Assembly (NCBI GenBank): GCA_012032775.1
Contig: JAAUQO010000031.1
Coordinates: forward strand, 1-37,768
DNA length: 37,768 nt
Reading direction: 5' to 3'
Source: Oscillochloris sp.
GTDB taxonomy: Bacteria; Chloroflexota; Chloroflexia; Chloroflexales; Chloroflexaceae
Position 1 is the stretch's first letter. The number at the start of each line of letters is the position of its first letter. Of the stretch, positions 8,839 to 16,453 are shown piece after piece. The position numbers and the translations under genes are program-made. The notes beneath the pieces are model-generated. The model was not told where the DNA came from. It saw only the letters and a program-made list of their open reading frames with translations, and made no database searches.

Positions 8839-8867
8839 TTGCTCCCTGCTACCCATTCTGGTATAAT
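8839..8867 (+). promoter_or_regulatory. promoter of the duplicated-domain lipoprotein gene
   Basis: TTGCTC (8839-8844), a 17-base spacer and TATAAT (8862-8867). It diverges from the rny promoter and would leave a leader of about 125 nt before the ATG at 9001. Confidence 0.65.
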
Positions 8868-9000
8868 CGCGCCCGTGTGTGACAATCAATCGGCAGGTGT
8901 ACAGCACGCTCCGTGTTTCATTATCGCAACGGTATCCTCCACGATGAGTTACCGTAGTGCTGTGACACCATAACGCACAACCATCACAAGGAGAATGCGC

Positions 9001-9831
9001 ATGGTACGCGCACTGTGGCGAGCCCCGTCGCTCGCCGCGTTGCTACTCAGCGGGATGTTGCTCCTTTCTACTTGCGCCGCTCTGCGTGGCACCACCGGCT
9101 CACCGCTATACGTTCAATCAGTTACCGCCAACCCCGAACAATTCGCCGGCCAGGAGATCACGATCGATGGCGCATATGTCTGGCGGCCGGGCGATCCTTC
9201 AACTTCGGTTCTGGCCACCGGCGTCAGCACGCTCGATAATGGTCTTGATGCACAACCCCTCGGCGAACCAATCTGGTTAGAGGGTTTTCCCGCTGAAATC
9301 ACCGCCGAACTGCATCGCCCCGGCGATTCGGTGTATGGCTTTGTTCGTGTCCGCGGCCAGTTCGAGAGCGCCGGTAATTATGGTCCCGGTGGCGCCTATC
9401 GCTATCAGGTGACGGTTGCATCGGCTGAGGCGATCGAGCAGGTACGCCGCGTCGAGGAGCGAATTGAAAATCGGCCCGCGCCCGACGGCCAGGTTTCGTT
9501 CTTCGATCTGATCGCCAACCCTGAGCAGTACAATGGCCAGACGGTGACGGTGCGCGGGTACTATTTCTGGAACTCGGTGATTTATGTGTTGGCTGAGGGG
9601 ATCTCGGTCGAGGAAGACGGCTCCAGCCCGCAGCCGGTTGGGGCTACGATCTGGATGGAAGGCTTTCCGCCCGACCAATCGGCGGCTCTGAATGTCGGCC
9701 CGAATAATAGTTATGTCTGGGGTCCGGTTGAGGTGACCGGCTCGTTCCAGACCGGTGGGGGATTCGGCAGAGACGGCGCCTATCAGAGTATCTTCTTTGT
9801 CGAGTCGGCCCGTCCGCTCGCCGGTGAGTAG
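9001..9831 (+). CDS. lipoprotein with two copies of a beta-rich domain
   Basis: The 276-residue protein starts with a lipoprotein signal peptide ending in the lipobox LLSTC (Cys25), so it should be anchored on the outer face of the membrane. Two homologous halves follow: both open with a 'ANPEQ-[FY]-[AN]GQ' block (ANPEQFAGQEITIDGAYVW and ANPEQYNGQTVTVRGYYFW), share a '-PIW/TIW-[LM]EGFP' block and end 'GAY-'. The pattern suggests an internally duplicated OB-like fold, but I do not recognise a named family. The ATG at 9001 has AAGGAG at good distance; the ATG at 8995 is too close. It is transcribed alone from its own promoter. The function is unknown. Confidence 0.8.
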   Translation: MVRALWRAPSLAALLLSGMLLLSTCAALRGTTGSPLYVQSVTANPEQFAGQEITIDGAYVWRPGDPSTSVLATGVSTLDNGLDAQPLGEPIWLEGFPAEITAELHRPGDSVYGFVRVRGQFESAGNYGPGGAYRYQVTVASAEAIEQVRRVEERIENRPAPDGQVSFFDLIANPEQYNGQTVTVRGYYFWNSVIYVLAEGISVEEDGSSPQPVGATIWMEGFPPDQSAALNVGPNNSYVWGPVEVTGSFQTGGGFGRDGAYQSIFFVESARPLAGE

Positions 9832-9841
9832 ATGCGCTTCG

Positions 9842-9861
9842 GGGCGGAGCATGCTCCGCCC
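9842..9861. repeat. perfect 20-bp palindrome of the GGGCGAAGCA family
   Basis: GGGCGGAGCATGCTCCGCCC is fully self-complementary. It starts 11 bases after the lipoprotein stop and could act as a weak terminator. Confidence 0.55.
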
Positions 9862-9921
9862 TTCCAGTACCTTCAGCCACTAGATCTGCGATGCGGTAGG
9901 CTCCGGATGGAGTGATGCACA

Positions 9922-10560
9922 ATGTACTACTTCATCGAGCCGATGACCGAAGCCGATATTCCGGCAGTCCAGCAGATTGAACGCCAGAGCTTTTCCACTC
10001 CCTGGTCGGCGAATACCTATCGGCGCGAGTTACGTAATCACCAGATGTGTCGCTATATTGTCGCCCGGGTCAGTGCGACTCCGCCTCCGCCGCCCAATCG
10101 CCAATCCCCACGGCTCGGCGGCTTGCTTGGGCAGCTTTTTAGTTCGCTGTTCCCCCCTACCGATCAAAATCATACCGAAGCGCCGATCGTCGGCTACGGC
10201 GGGGTCTGGTTAACCGTTGACGACGCGCATATTACGACGATCGCCGTGGATCCGAGCCATCGTAGCCGTGGGATCGGCGAGCTTTTGTTGAATGCGCTGA
10301 TCGACCACGCCTATGAGTTGCATGCCCGCATGCTGACGCTGGAAGTGCGGGTGAGTAATACCGTGGCCCAGCGGCTGTATGTGAAGTACGGCTTTCAGCC
10401 CGGCGGCACTCGCCCGCGCTATTACACCGATAACAACGAGGACGCGCTGATTATGTGGACGGAGGCGATCGATAGCGCCGCCTACAAAGCCCAGTTGGCC
10501 GAATTGCGCAAGCAGTTGTTCGCTCGTTTGCGCAGCCAGGCCGAAAATACCACGGCGTAG
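9922..10560 (+). CDS. rimI: RimI-type GNAT N-acetyltransferase with an insertion
   Basis: A GCN5-related acetyltransferase. The N-terminal IEPMTEADIPAVQQIERQSFSTPW and the acetyl-CoA loop VDPSHRSRGIGELLLNALI (about 108-126), then LEVRVSNTVAQRLYVKYGF, match RimI, which acetylates the N-terminus of ribosomal protein S18. It has 212 residues against the usual 145-165; the extra part is mostly a Pro/Arg-rich insertion at about residues 50-90 between the early strands. Such insertions occur in Chloroflexi RimI proteins, and the substrate could differ. The usual partner tsaB is not adjacent. The stop codon sits inside a hairpin shared with the convergent radical SAM gene. Confidence 0.85.
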   Translation: MYYFIEPMTEADIPAVQQIERQSFSTPWSANTYRRELRNHQMCRYIVARVSATPPPPPNRQSPRLGGLLGQLFSSLFPPTDQNHTEAPIVGYGGVWLTVDDAHITTIAVDPSHRSRGIGELLLNALIDHAYELHARMLTLEVRVSNTVAQRLYVKYGFQPGGTRPRYYTDNNEDALIMWTEAIDSAAYKAQLAELRKQLFARLRSQAENTTA

Positions 10561-10588
10561 CGACGCAAACGTTGCGTCACTACGCCGT
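10552..10588. terminator. bidirectional hairpin containing both convergent stop codons
   Basis: ACGGCGTAG-C-GACGCAA pairs with TTGCGTC-A-CTACGCCGT around an ACG loop: 16 pairs with one mismatch. The TAG of rimI (10558-10560) and the TAG of the radical SAM gene (10580-10582) are both in the stem. There is no T-run. Confidence 0.6.
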
Positions 10589-11638
10589 GCGTTCCAAAAT
10601 CTCCTCGATCGTTCGGGCCAGCGGGCTGCGCCGGATCTCGGCCCGATCGATCATCCCCGCATAGATCTCGTCGGCCAGTTGACGATGGCTCTGGGCGCTG
10701 CGATCACGGCCCTCGATCCGATCGCGGAAGGCGGCATGTTTCAGCAGCAGGGCGGCCTCGTTGTGGGCGCTCAGTTTCCCGGCATACAGTTGGTGCGGCG
10801 CGCGGATCTCCAGGTTTAGCCCGTCGCAACGAGTGATCAAGGCGCGGTCGCGGTCGCGGCGGTAGCGCGGATCGACCTGTGAGCGCCCGCCGTAGATGTC
10901 GCGGTAGTAGCTGTTCGGGTATGAACCTACGCGGGCCAGAATCTCATGTACGCGAATGCGATGTCGTTCATTTGGGATGTGCAGATAATCCCAGACGACG
11001 AAGTCCACCCCGGTTTCGGCACAGGCCCGCAACACCGAACGCAAGGCGTGCTCGGTGTCGTTCAGATAGGGCATAACCGGTACCAACGCCACGCCCACCG
11101 GAATGCCGGCTTGCTTTAGTTCGGCCAGCATCTCCAGGCGCAACCCCGGCGGCGGCGCCTTGCCTTCCAATTTCAGCGCCAGATGGGGATCGACCGTTAC
11201 CAGTGTCGTCATCACCAGGGCCAGGCTTTGCTCGTTGATGCGGCGCAGCAGCGCCAGATCCTCCAGCACCATCGGACTCTTTGTCAGTACCATTGTCGGC
11301 TGGCCGCGATCGGCCAGTATCTGGAGTGTCTGGCGGGTGAGCCGGTAGTTCTGTTCCGCCGGTTGATACGGATCGCTTAAAGCGCTGATTGCGATCAGAT
11401 CGCCGCGATCGACGGTCTCCAATTCTTCAGCTATGCGCTGTGGCAGATCGATCGGGACATGGATGGTTTCGTTCAGTGGGCGCTCGCTGTAAACCCAGCT
11501 ATCACAGTACGGGCAGCCGATCTCACATCCGGTGTATACGCTGAGCGTGTACGACGAAAGGAAGAATTCGTTGATGGTGGGCCGGCGGGTGCTGAGCGCA
11601 CGGCCGGTATTCAGTGGTTCACGTAGATAGTAAGCCAT
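10580..11638 (-). CDS. radical SAM protein, SplB/Rv2578c-like
   Basis: A 352-residue radical SAM enzyme. The iron-sulfur motif is CEIGCPYC (CxxxCxxC, near residue 38-45), followed by a TIM-barrel pattern (ISALSDPYQPAEQNYRLTRQTLQIL, VLTKSPMVLED, VALVPVMPYLND). This is the family of spore photoproduct lyase-like 'DNA repair photolyase' proteins, and the actual substrate of these bacterial homologues is not known. It lies 28 bases downstream of suhB in the same direction, and the gap holds a 7-bp palindrome, so they may be co-transcribed. Confidence 0.88.
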   Translation of the reverse strand: MAYYLREPLNTGRALSTRRPTINEFFLSSYTLSVYTGCEIGCPYCDSWVYSERPLNETIHVPIDLPQRIAEELETVDRGDLIAISALSDPYQPAEQNYRLTRQTLQILADRGQPTMVLTKSPMVLEDLALLRRINEQSLALVMTTLVTVDPHLALKLEGKAPPPGLRLEMLAELKQAGIPVGVALVPVMPYLNDTEHALRSVLRACAETGVDFVVWDYLHIPNERHRIRVHEILARVGSYPNSYYRDIYGGRSQVDPRYRRDRDRALITRCDGLNLEIRAPHQLYAGKLSAHNEAALLLKHAAFRDRIEGRDRSAQSHRQLADEIYAGMIDRAEIRRSPLARTIEEILERTA

Positions 11639-11646
11639 AAGATTTT

Positions 11647-11661
11647 GTGTACTCAGTACAC
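11647..11661. repeat. short palindrome between suhB and the radical SAM gene
   Basis: GTGTACT and AGTACAC flank a single C in the 28-base gap. Its role is unknown. Confidence 0.3.
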
Positions 11662-11666
11662 CTGGT

Positions 11667-12434
11667 TTATAGAGCAGCGGCTAATTCACGCAGGAGTTCA
11701 GCGTGGACGATGCCGTTGGTGGCGACGATGCGGTCGCTCTCGGGGGTCCATGCGGCGCCGTTGTAATCGGTGATTGCGCCGCCCGCCTCCTGTAAAATCA
11801 GTGTGGCTGCGGCCGTATCCCAGGGGCTAAGCGCCACCTCCCAGTGGCCGTCGCTGCGCCCGGCGGCGGCATAGCAGATGTCGAGCGCCGCCGATCCGGC
11901 CCGCCGGATCTCGCGGGCGCGCAGGGCGAGATGGCTGAATTCGCGCAGATTGTTGTCGGGATGGCTGAAGCGCCGGTACGGAAAGCCGGTGGTGAGCAAG
12001 GCCTGGTCGAGCGTGGCTGTGGCGGAAACCCGGATGCGCCGGCCGTTGACGAACGCGCCGCGCTCGCGCTCGGCATAGAACAGTTCGTTCCGGAGCGGAT
12101 CGTACACCACGCCGAGAACTCCTGCGCCGTTGTGACGCAACCCGATCGAGACCGAGAAAAACGGGAAGCCGTGAAAATAGTTCAGTGTGCCGTCGAGCGG
12201 ATCGACGATCCAGGTATAGCCTGATTGCCCCATTTGTGCGCCGCTCTCTTCAGCCAGAATCGCATGGTCGGGGTACCTTGTGCGGATCGCCTCCAGGATC
12301 AAGGCCTCGCTGGCCTTGTCGGCGTCGGTAACAATATCGTGGTGCTGTTTCGAGTCAACCCGGCGCTCGTGTTCAGTGGCGGCGCGTAACATCGCCCCGG
12401 CACGATAGGCCAGATTGATCGCAAAATCCAACAT
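11667..12434 (-). CDS. suhB: inositol monophosphatase family protein
   Basis: A 255-residue Mg2+-dependent sugar phosphatase. Motifs: LAEESGAQ (metal-binding Glu pair), WIVDPLDGTLNYFHGFP (metal-binding Asp residues), and near the C-terminus SPWDTAAATLILQEAGG. These define inositol-1-monophosphatase/SuhB. Some family members dephosphorylate fructose-1,6-bisphosphate, NADP or PAP, and the sequence alone does not decide the substrate. The radical SAM gene follows closely. Confidence 0.9.
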   Translation of the reverse strand: MLDFAINLAYRAGAMLRAATEHERRVDSKQHHDIVTDADKASEALILEAIRTRYPDHAILAEESGAQMGQSGYTWIVDPLDGTLNYFHGFPFFSVSIGLRHNGAGVLGVVYDPLRNELFYAERERGAFVNGRRIRVSATATLDQALLTTGFPYRRFSHPDNNLREFSHLALRAREIRRAGSAALDICYAAAGRSDGHWEVALSPWDTAAATLILQEAGGAITDYNGAAWTPESDRIVATNGIVHAELLRELAAAL

Positions 12435-12517
12435 AAGGGAACAACTTCTGCTTTATCAGAGTCTAAAGCCTAGTGGCGGGTTGATCCCGCTGCCGGTATT
12501 GTAACAGGGAGCGATCG

Positions 12518-13105
12518 ATGCGTAAAACAATCGTGATTCTGATGGCGCTGAGTGCGCTGCTTGCCGCTTGTGGCGCGAACCCCGCCGCGCAGGTGCCGAC
12601 AACCACGCCGGCCGATCCGACGGTACAGATTGACCCCACCGCCACCGCCCAGCCGAGCGCGACAACGCAGCCGAGCGCGACAACGCAGCCGAGTGTTCCA
12701 ACCAATACACCGCCGCTGCCGACGCGTCCATTGCCGCCGACAGTTGCTGCAACCGTGCAGGTACCGCTGCAACCGCCGCCCGCAGATGCTGGAAATACCG
12801 GTGAAGTGCCGCCCACAGTGGCCGATCGCATCAGGCAATTGTTGGCCGCGCAGTTCGGGATGCAGCCTGATGATTTTGTGCCCTTCGACGGCTCGTTCCG
12901 CGAATGGCCCGACCCGAGCCTGGGATGCCCGCAGCCCGATGTCATGTATCCGCAGGTGATCACACCCGGCTATCAGTTGTTGCTCAATGATGCCGCAGGC
13001 CAGGTTTACGATGTGCGCAGCAACGAGCGTGTGTCGGTGGTGGTATTGTGCAACCAGGGCAAGCCGGTAATCATTGATCAGACCGGTACCGAACGAGAAC
13101 CGTAA
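12518..13105 (+). CDS. lipoprotein with Thr/Pro-rich linker
   Basis: 195 residues: a lipoprotein signal with lipobox LLAAC (Cys18), a low-complexity linker of Thr, Pro, Ala and Gln (about 25-85, including three copies of a QPSATT-like hexapeptide), and a small C-terminal domain containing DPSLGCPQPDVMYPQVITPGY and VVLCNQG. That last motif is found in many secreted proteins of Chloroflexi and cyanobacteria with no known function. The two Cys (GCPQP, LCNQG) could form a disulfide. It diverges from suhB and has heptamer repeats directly downstream. Confidence 0.82.
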   Translation: MRKTIVILMALSALLAACGANPAAQVPTTTPADPTVQIDPTATAQPSATTQPSATTQPSVPTNTPPLPTRPLPPTVAATVQVPLQPPPADAGNTGEVPPTVADRIRQLLAAQFGMQPDDFVPFDGSFREWPDPSLGCPQPDVMYPQVITPGYQLLLNDAAGQVYDVRSNERVSVVVLCNQGKPVIIDQTGTEREP

Positions 13106-13109
13106 GATC

Positions 13110-13136
13110 GATGCGAGATGCGAAATGCGAAATGCA
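13110..13136 (+). repeat. heptamer tandem repeat, consensus RATGCGA
   Basis: GATGCGA, GATGCGA, AATGCGA and a partial AATGCAT follow each other in exact 7-base register just after the lipoprotein stop. Confidence 0.6.
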
Positions 13137-13153
13137 TGTTGAATACTTGATCG

Positions 13154-13195
13154 TCAAGCATCACGCCTCAGGCCTCAGGCATCAGGCATCAACCA
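13154..13195 (+). repeat. heptamer tandem repeat, consensus TCAGGCA
   Basis: Six heptamers in register: TCAAGCA, TCACGCC, TCAGGCC, TCAGGCA, TCAGGCA, TCAACCA. The unit is the reverse complement of the TGCCTGA repeated at 2622 and 32874, so the arrays belong to one family in both orientations. Confidence 0.6.
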
Positions 13196-13205
13196 TCGTG
13201 CGGTA

Positions 13206-13214
13206 TGCTACAAT
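13206..13214 (+). promoter_or_regulatory. extended -10 box before the glycosyltransferase gene
   Basis: TGC-TACAAT ends 8 bases before the likely ATG at 13223. No good -35 is visible. If used, the mRNA would be leaderless or nearly so. Confidence 0.35.
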
Positions 13215-13222
13215 CGCGCCTT

Positions 13223-14179
13223 ATGAACGCACAACCAACCATTGGCGTGATTGTGGTCTCGTATAACACGGCGGCGCTGTTGGGCGCATGTCTAGACTCG
13301 CTGGCTGCCTGTATGCTGCCGCTGCGGATCGTGGTGGTGGATAATGCTTCGGCCGACGGGAGTGCGGCCCTGGTGCGCGAGCGCTATCCGCATGTCGAAC
13401 TGATTGCGCTTGAAGCTAACGCCGGGTACGCCGGCGGCACCAACACCGGGCTTGAAGCATTGCAACTTGAATGTGCCGCTGCAGCGGATTATGTTCTGGT
13501 GCTCAATCCCGACACCGAGGTGGTGCCCGGCGCGATCGAAACTCTGGCCGATTTCCTGGCCCACCATCCCCGTGTCGGCATGGTAGGGCCGCGCCTGCTC
13601 AACCGTGACGGCAGTCTGCAAACGGCGGCATTCCGTTTTCCGACCCTGTTGATGAGCCTGTTCGATCTCTTTCCGCCCGGCGAAGTCTTGCCCGGTCGTT
13701 TCTATGGCTCGTGGTGGCATGGCCGCTACCCGCAGGAAACCGGCGCTGCGCCGTTTGCGATCGACCATCCGCTTGGCGCCTGTATGCTGCTTCGTTCCGC
13801 CGTAGTGTGTGAGGTGGGCGGGATGGATGCGAGCTATTTCATGTATAGCGAAGAGGTCGATTGGTGCTGGCGGATCAAGCAAGCCGGCTGGGCGATCTGG
13901 CAGGTGCCGGCGGCTGAAGTTTTTCATGTCGGTGGCGCGTCAACCAGCCAGTTCCGCTGGAACATGTTCGTCGCATTGTATCGTTCGCGGGCGCGCTTTG
14001 TGGCACGGTACTATTCGCCGGGGCGGCGGCGCGCCTATCAATGGATTGTGCGCCTCGGCATTGTACGCCTGATCTTGGCGAGTTGGTTGGAATACCGGCG
14101 CGGACGCCTGGATCATACCGCACTGCGGGCGCAATTACTGGCCTACGGACAGGTGCTCCAGATCAATGCAGCAGGCTGA
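13223..14179 (+). CDS. family 2 glycosyltransferase
   Basis: A 318-residue GT-A glycosyltransferase. It opens with IGVIVVSYNTAALLGACLDSL and IVVVDNASADGSAALV (nucleotide-sugar binding), then VLVLNPDTEVVPGA (DxD-type metal site) and YSEEVDWCWRIKQAGW (acceptor/base region), as in rhamnosyltransferase-like enzymes of cell-wall or exopolysaccharide synthesis. There is no transmembrane segment; it should act at the inner face of the membrane. The start at 13223 gives the family N-terminus; an upstream ATG (13205) lies inside the -10 box. It stands alone, not in a polysaccharide cluster. The stop codon is inside an inverted repeat. Confidence 0.88.
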   Translation: MNAQPTIGVIVVSYNTAALLGACLDSLAACMLPLRIVVVDNASADGSAALVRERYPHVELIALEANAGYAGGTNTGLEALQLECAAAADYVLVLNPDTEVVPGAIETLADFLAHHPRVGMVGPRLLNRDGSLQTAAFRFPTLLMSLFDLFPPGEVLPGRFYGSWWHGRYPQETGAAPFAIDHPLGACMLLRSAVVCEVGGMDASYFMYSEEVDWCWRIKQAGWAIWQVPAAEVFHVGGASTSQFRWNMFVALYRSRARFVARYYSPGRRRAYQWIVRLGIVRLILASWLEYRRGRLDHTALRAQLLAYGQVLQINAAG

Positions 14180-14198
14180 ATTCTGAATTCAGCCTGCT
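14170..14198 (+). terminator. 14-bp inverted repeat spanning the glycosyltransferase stop
   Basis: AGCAGGCTGAATTC (14170-14183) and GAATTCAGCCTGCT (14185-14198) are perfect complements. The centre contains two TGAATTC heptamers in tandem. No T-run follows. Confidence 0.5.
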
Positions 14199-14204
14199 AA
14201 GGGT

Positions 14205-14233
14205 TTGCATCTCGGGCGCTCCAATGCTATAGT
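14205..14233 (+). promoter_or_regulatory. strong promoter for the 14.24 kb leader/ncRNA
   Basis: TTGCAT (14205-14210), 17 bases, TATAGT (14228-14233) with the extended TGC in front. It is one of the best promoters in the window, yet the next open frame is 350 bases away. Confidence 0.65.
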
Positions 14234-14239
14234 AAAGCC

Positions 14240-14430
14240 GCGTAGCGACGTTATTGGCGGTGGTGGCCGCCGGTGCGACGCAACGGGGAACTTGCAGGAC
14301 ATTCGCAGATTGTAATGAACGAGGTGGGTCCAGGGGGATTTCCCGGCGCTGCAAGTACCTGTTGATCCCTGGCTCTGGTGTTGAATCACTTGTGCGCGAA
14401 CACGCGACGATTGGCGGCCTAACCGCCCCT
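14240..14430 (+). ncRNA. candidate structured RNA (6S-like length) or long 5' leader
   Basis: This part of a 414-base gap without a gene folds on paper into one long hairpin. Nested pairings: GGCGGT (14256-14261) with ACCGCC (14422-14427); GGCCGCC (14265-14271) with GGCGGCC (14413-14419); CAAC (14281-14284) with GTTG (14380-14383); GGGA (14286-14289) with TCCC (14366-14369); ACTTGCAG (14290-14297) with CTGCAAGT (14349-14356). The bulges are nearly all on the 3' arm. The length of about 170-190 nt and rod shape recall 6S RNA, but I do not see a symmetric central bubble and cannot confirm a family. It could also be a regulatory leader of the NYN gene. No coding frame fits the region. Confidence 0.4.
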
Positions 14431-14593
14431 GAGTAGTTCAGATGATCATCGCGTGGCGCAGATGGTTCCCCTTTAACGGCGATCTGAGCTATTGATCGTC
14501 TCTCTGCCAGGTATCTTCCGGCCAGCAGCCCCGAAGTATCCTCCCCTGCCCCGCATCCTCACCCAATCAACCATAGGAGAGTAACGACAACCG

Positions 14594-16450
14594 ATGTACG
14601 AAAACAGGCGACTTGATGTCGCGGTCTTTATCGACTTCGAAAACGTGTACGTCAGTGTACGTGATAAGCTAAACGCCAATCCCAATTTCGAAGCGATTAT
14701 GGATCGCTGTGGCGATCTCGGCCGTGTGGTGATCGCCCGCGCCTACGCCGATTGGTATCGCTACCCGCGCGTGACGAGCGCACTTTATGCCAACGCGATC
14801 GAACCGATCTATGTAGCCACCTACTACTACGATAAAGATGCCGGTCGAACCGGTCGCGCAATTAAGAATAGCGTCGATATGAATCTTTGTATCGACGCGA
14901 TGAAGACCCTCTTTACCAATACGAATATCTCGCGCTTCGTGCTTGTAACCGGCGATCGCGATTTTATTCCGTTGGTGAACAGCATTCGCCAGCAGGGCAA
15001 AGAGGTCTACATTATCGGAATCGGCGGCGCCGCCAGCACCCACCTGGCGCAGAGCGCCGATGAGTTTGTGTTCTACGAGCAACTGGTTGGCCGGCAACAC
15101 GGCGGGAGCGCCGCTGCCGGCGCGATCGCCAATCGTGCCACTGAGTTGGTGCGCGGGATCGAAGCCAGTCAGCCGACCGCCGCTCCCGCCCCCGTTATCC
15201 CTGCCGAGCCTGATATCTACGATGTGCTGACTGAGGCGATCCACCTTGTGCGCAAGCGTGGCTATGTTTCGACCCTTGGCTCGATCAAACTGGTGATGAA
15301 AGAGTTGATGGGTGGCGACTTCAAGGAGAGCCGCTACAAGGATCTGAATGGCCGGCCGTTCGCGAAGTTCAAAGACTTTGTGATCGATGCCGAAAAGCGC
15401 GGCAAGGTGCAAATCTTCACCAATGGTACGGTGAACGAGGTGTTCCTGCCCGGCGAAGATCCGTATAAGCTCTCGCAGTTCGCCGCCGCGCTGAGCGAAG
15501 AGTTGCCGCCCGAGGAGACAGTTGTTGAGCCGCCGGTAAGTATCGCGCCGAATGTCAATGGACGGGCCGAAACTCTGCGTGGCAAAGACAAAGAGAAAGA
15601 AAAAGAAAAAGAGCGCGACAAGGAAGAAGAGACAGCGGCAACGCCGCCCGGCCGCCGCCGCCGCCGCCGCTCACGGCGTAGTCAGGGCGCTACTGCGGCT
15701 CAGGCTGAGGGCGAGAGCGTCGAGATGCAGGAAGAGTTGGAGTATACGCCGCCGCTGGTCGATGGACCCGAAGAGGAGGCGCCTGCCGCTGATGAGTTGC
15801 AAGCCCTTGATGCGCTTGAGGAATTAGCGGAACAGGCGGCCCTGCAAGAGGAACAGACGCCTGAGGAGTTGGCTGCTGCCGTTGGGCCTGAGGTTGAGGT
15901 TCCCGATCTGGAGGAAGAGTCGCCGCTGGTGGAAGCGCTGGCCGAGGCGATCGCCGATGGCGTGGCTGAAGCTGTCGTCGAGGCGACGATTGAGCCCGAG
16001 CCGGAAGCGCTAACCGAGGCTGAGCCGGAGGTCGAGGCCGAGCCGGAGGTTGAGCCGGAGGCTGAGCCGGAGCCGCTAGTTGAAGCCGAGCCGGTAAGTG
16101 CGGCCGAGGCCGAGCCGGTAGTGGACGTAACGGCTGAGATTGTGCAACCTGAGGCTGAATCTGCTGAGGCGGCGACCGAAGACGAGGAAGCCGAGGAGTT
16201 GGATTTCAGCGATGAAGAGTGGGCTGTCTTCCGCGAGATGATGGCCGGCTTCAGCAAGCCCAGTTCGTTCCAGACGATCTTCGATACGTTGCGTGCCTTG
16301 CGCCAGCAGCAGCGGCTGAACCGCACCAACGAACAGTTGCGCACCATGGTGAAGCAGGCGATCAACCACGGCGTGTTGGAGCGTAGCGGACGCGGTAAGC
16401 GCGTTTACTATGCCTTGCATCCGAATGAGGCGGTCGCCAACCCCGAGTAG
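14594..16450 (+). CDS. NYN-domain ribonuclease with LOTUS/OST-HTH and C-terminal winged-helix domain
   Basis: 618 residues. An N-terminal NYN (PIN-like, LabA/DUF88) nuclease domain carries the acidic residues Asp14 (FIDFEN), Asp95 (SVDMNLCID) and Asp121/Asp123 (VTGDRDF). An OST-HTH/LOTUS RNA-binding domain follows (about 208-290, DIYDVLTEAIHLVRKRGYVSTL ... LPGED). Next is a Lys/Glu then Arg-rich basic patch (RRRRRRSRRS), a long Glu/Ala/Pro-rich disordered stretch (about 365-535) and a C-terminal winged-helix-like domain (EEWAVFREMMAGF ... GKRVYYALHPNE). It probably cleaves or binds RNA. AGGAG lies about 13 bases before the ATG, a loose fit. A structured leader and strong promoter precede it, and trpF follows after 3 bases. 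Confidence 0.88.
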   Translation: MYENRRLDVAVFIDFENVYVSVRDKLNANPNFEAIMDRCGDLGRVVIARAYADWYRYPRVTSALYANAIEPIYVATYYYDKDAGRTGRAIKNSVDMNLCIDAMKTLFTNTNISRFVLVTGDRDFIPLVNSIRQQGKEVYIIGIGGAASTHLAQSADEFVFYEQLVGRQHGGSAAAGAIANRATELVRGIEASQPTAAPAPVIPAEPDIYDVLTEAIHLVRKRGYVSTLGSIKLVMKELMGGDFKESRYKDLNGRPFAKFKDFVIDAEKRGKVQIFTNGTVNEVFLPGEDPYKLSQFAAALSEELPPEETVVEPPVSIAPNVNGRAETLRGKDKEKEKEKERDKEEETAATPPGRRRRRRSRRSQGATAAQAEGESVEMQEELEYTPPLVDGPEEEAPAADELQALDALEELAEQAALQEEQTPEELAAAVGPEVEVPDLEEESPLVEALAEAIADGVAEAVVEATIEPEPEALTEAEPEVEAEPEVEPEAEPEPLVEAEPVSAAEAEPVVDVTAEIVQPEAESAEAATEDEEAEELDFSDEEWAVFREMMAGFSKPSSFQTIFDTLRALRQQQRLNRTNEQLRTMVKQAINHGVLERSGRGKRVYYALHPNEAVANPE

Positions 16451-16453
16451 TGC

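Noticed and set aside
14240..14593. Riboswitch, tmRNA, SRP or RNase P RNA in the NYN leader
   Set aside because: None of the conserved cores (such as GGAAG-AGC of SRP or the tmRNA tRNA-like ends) is present.
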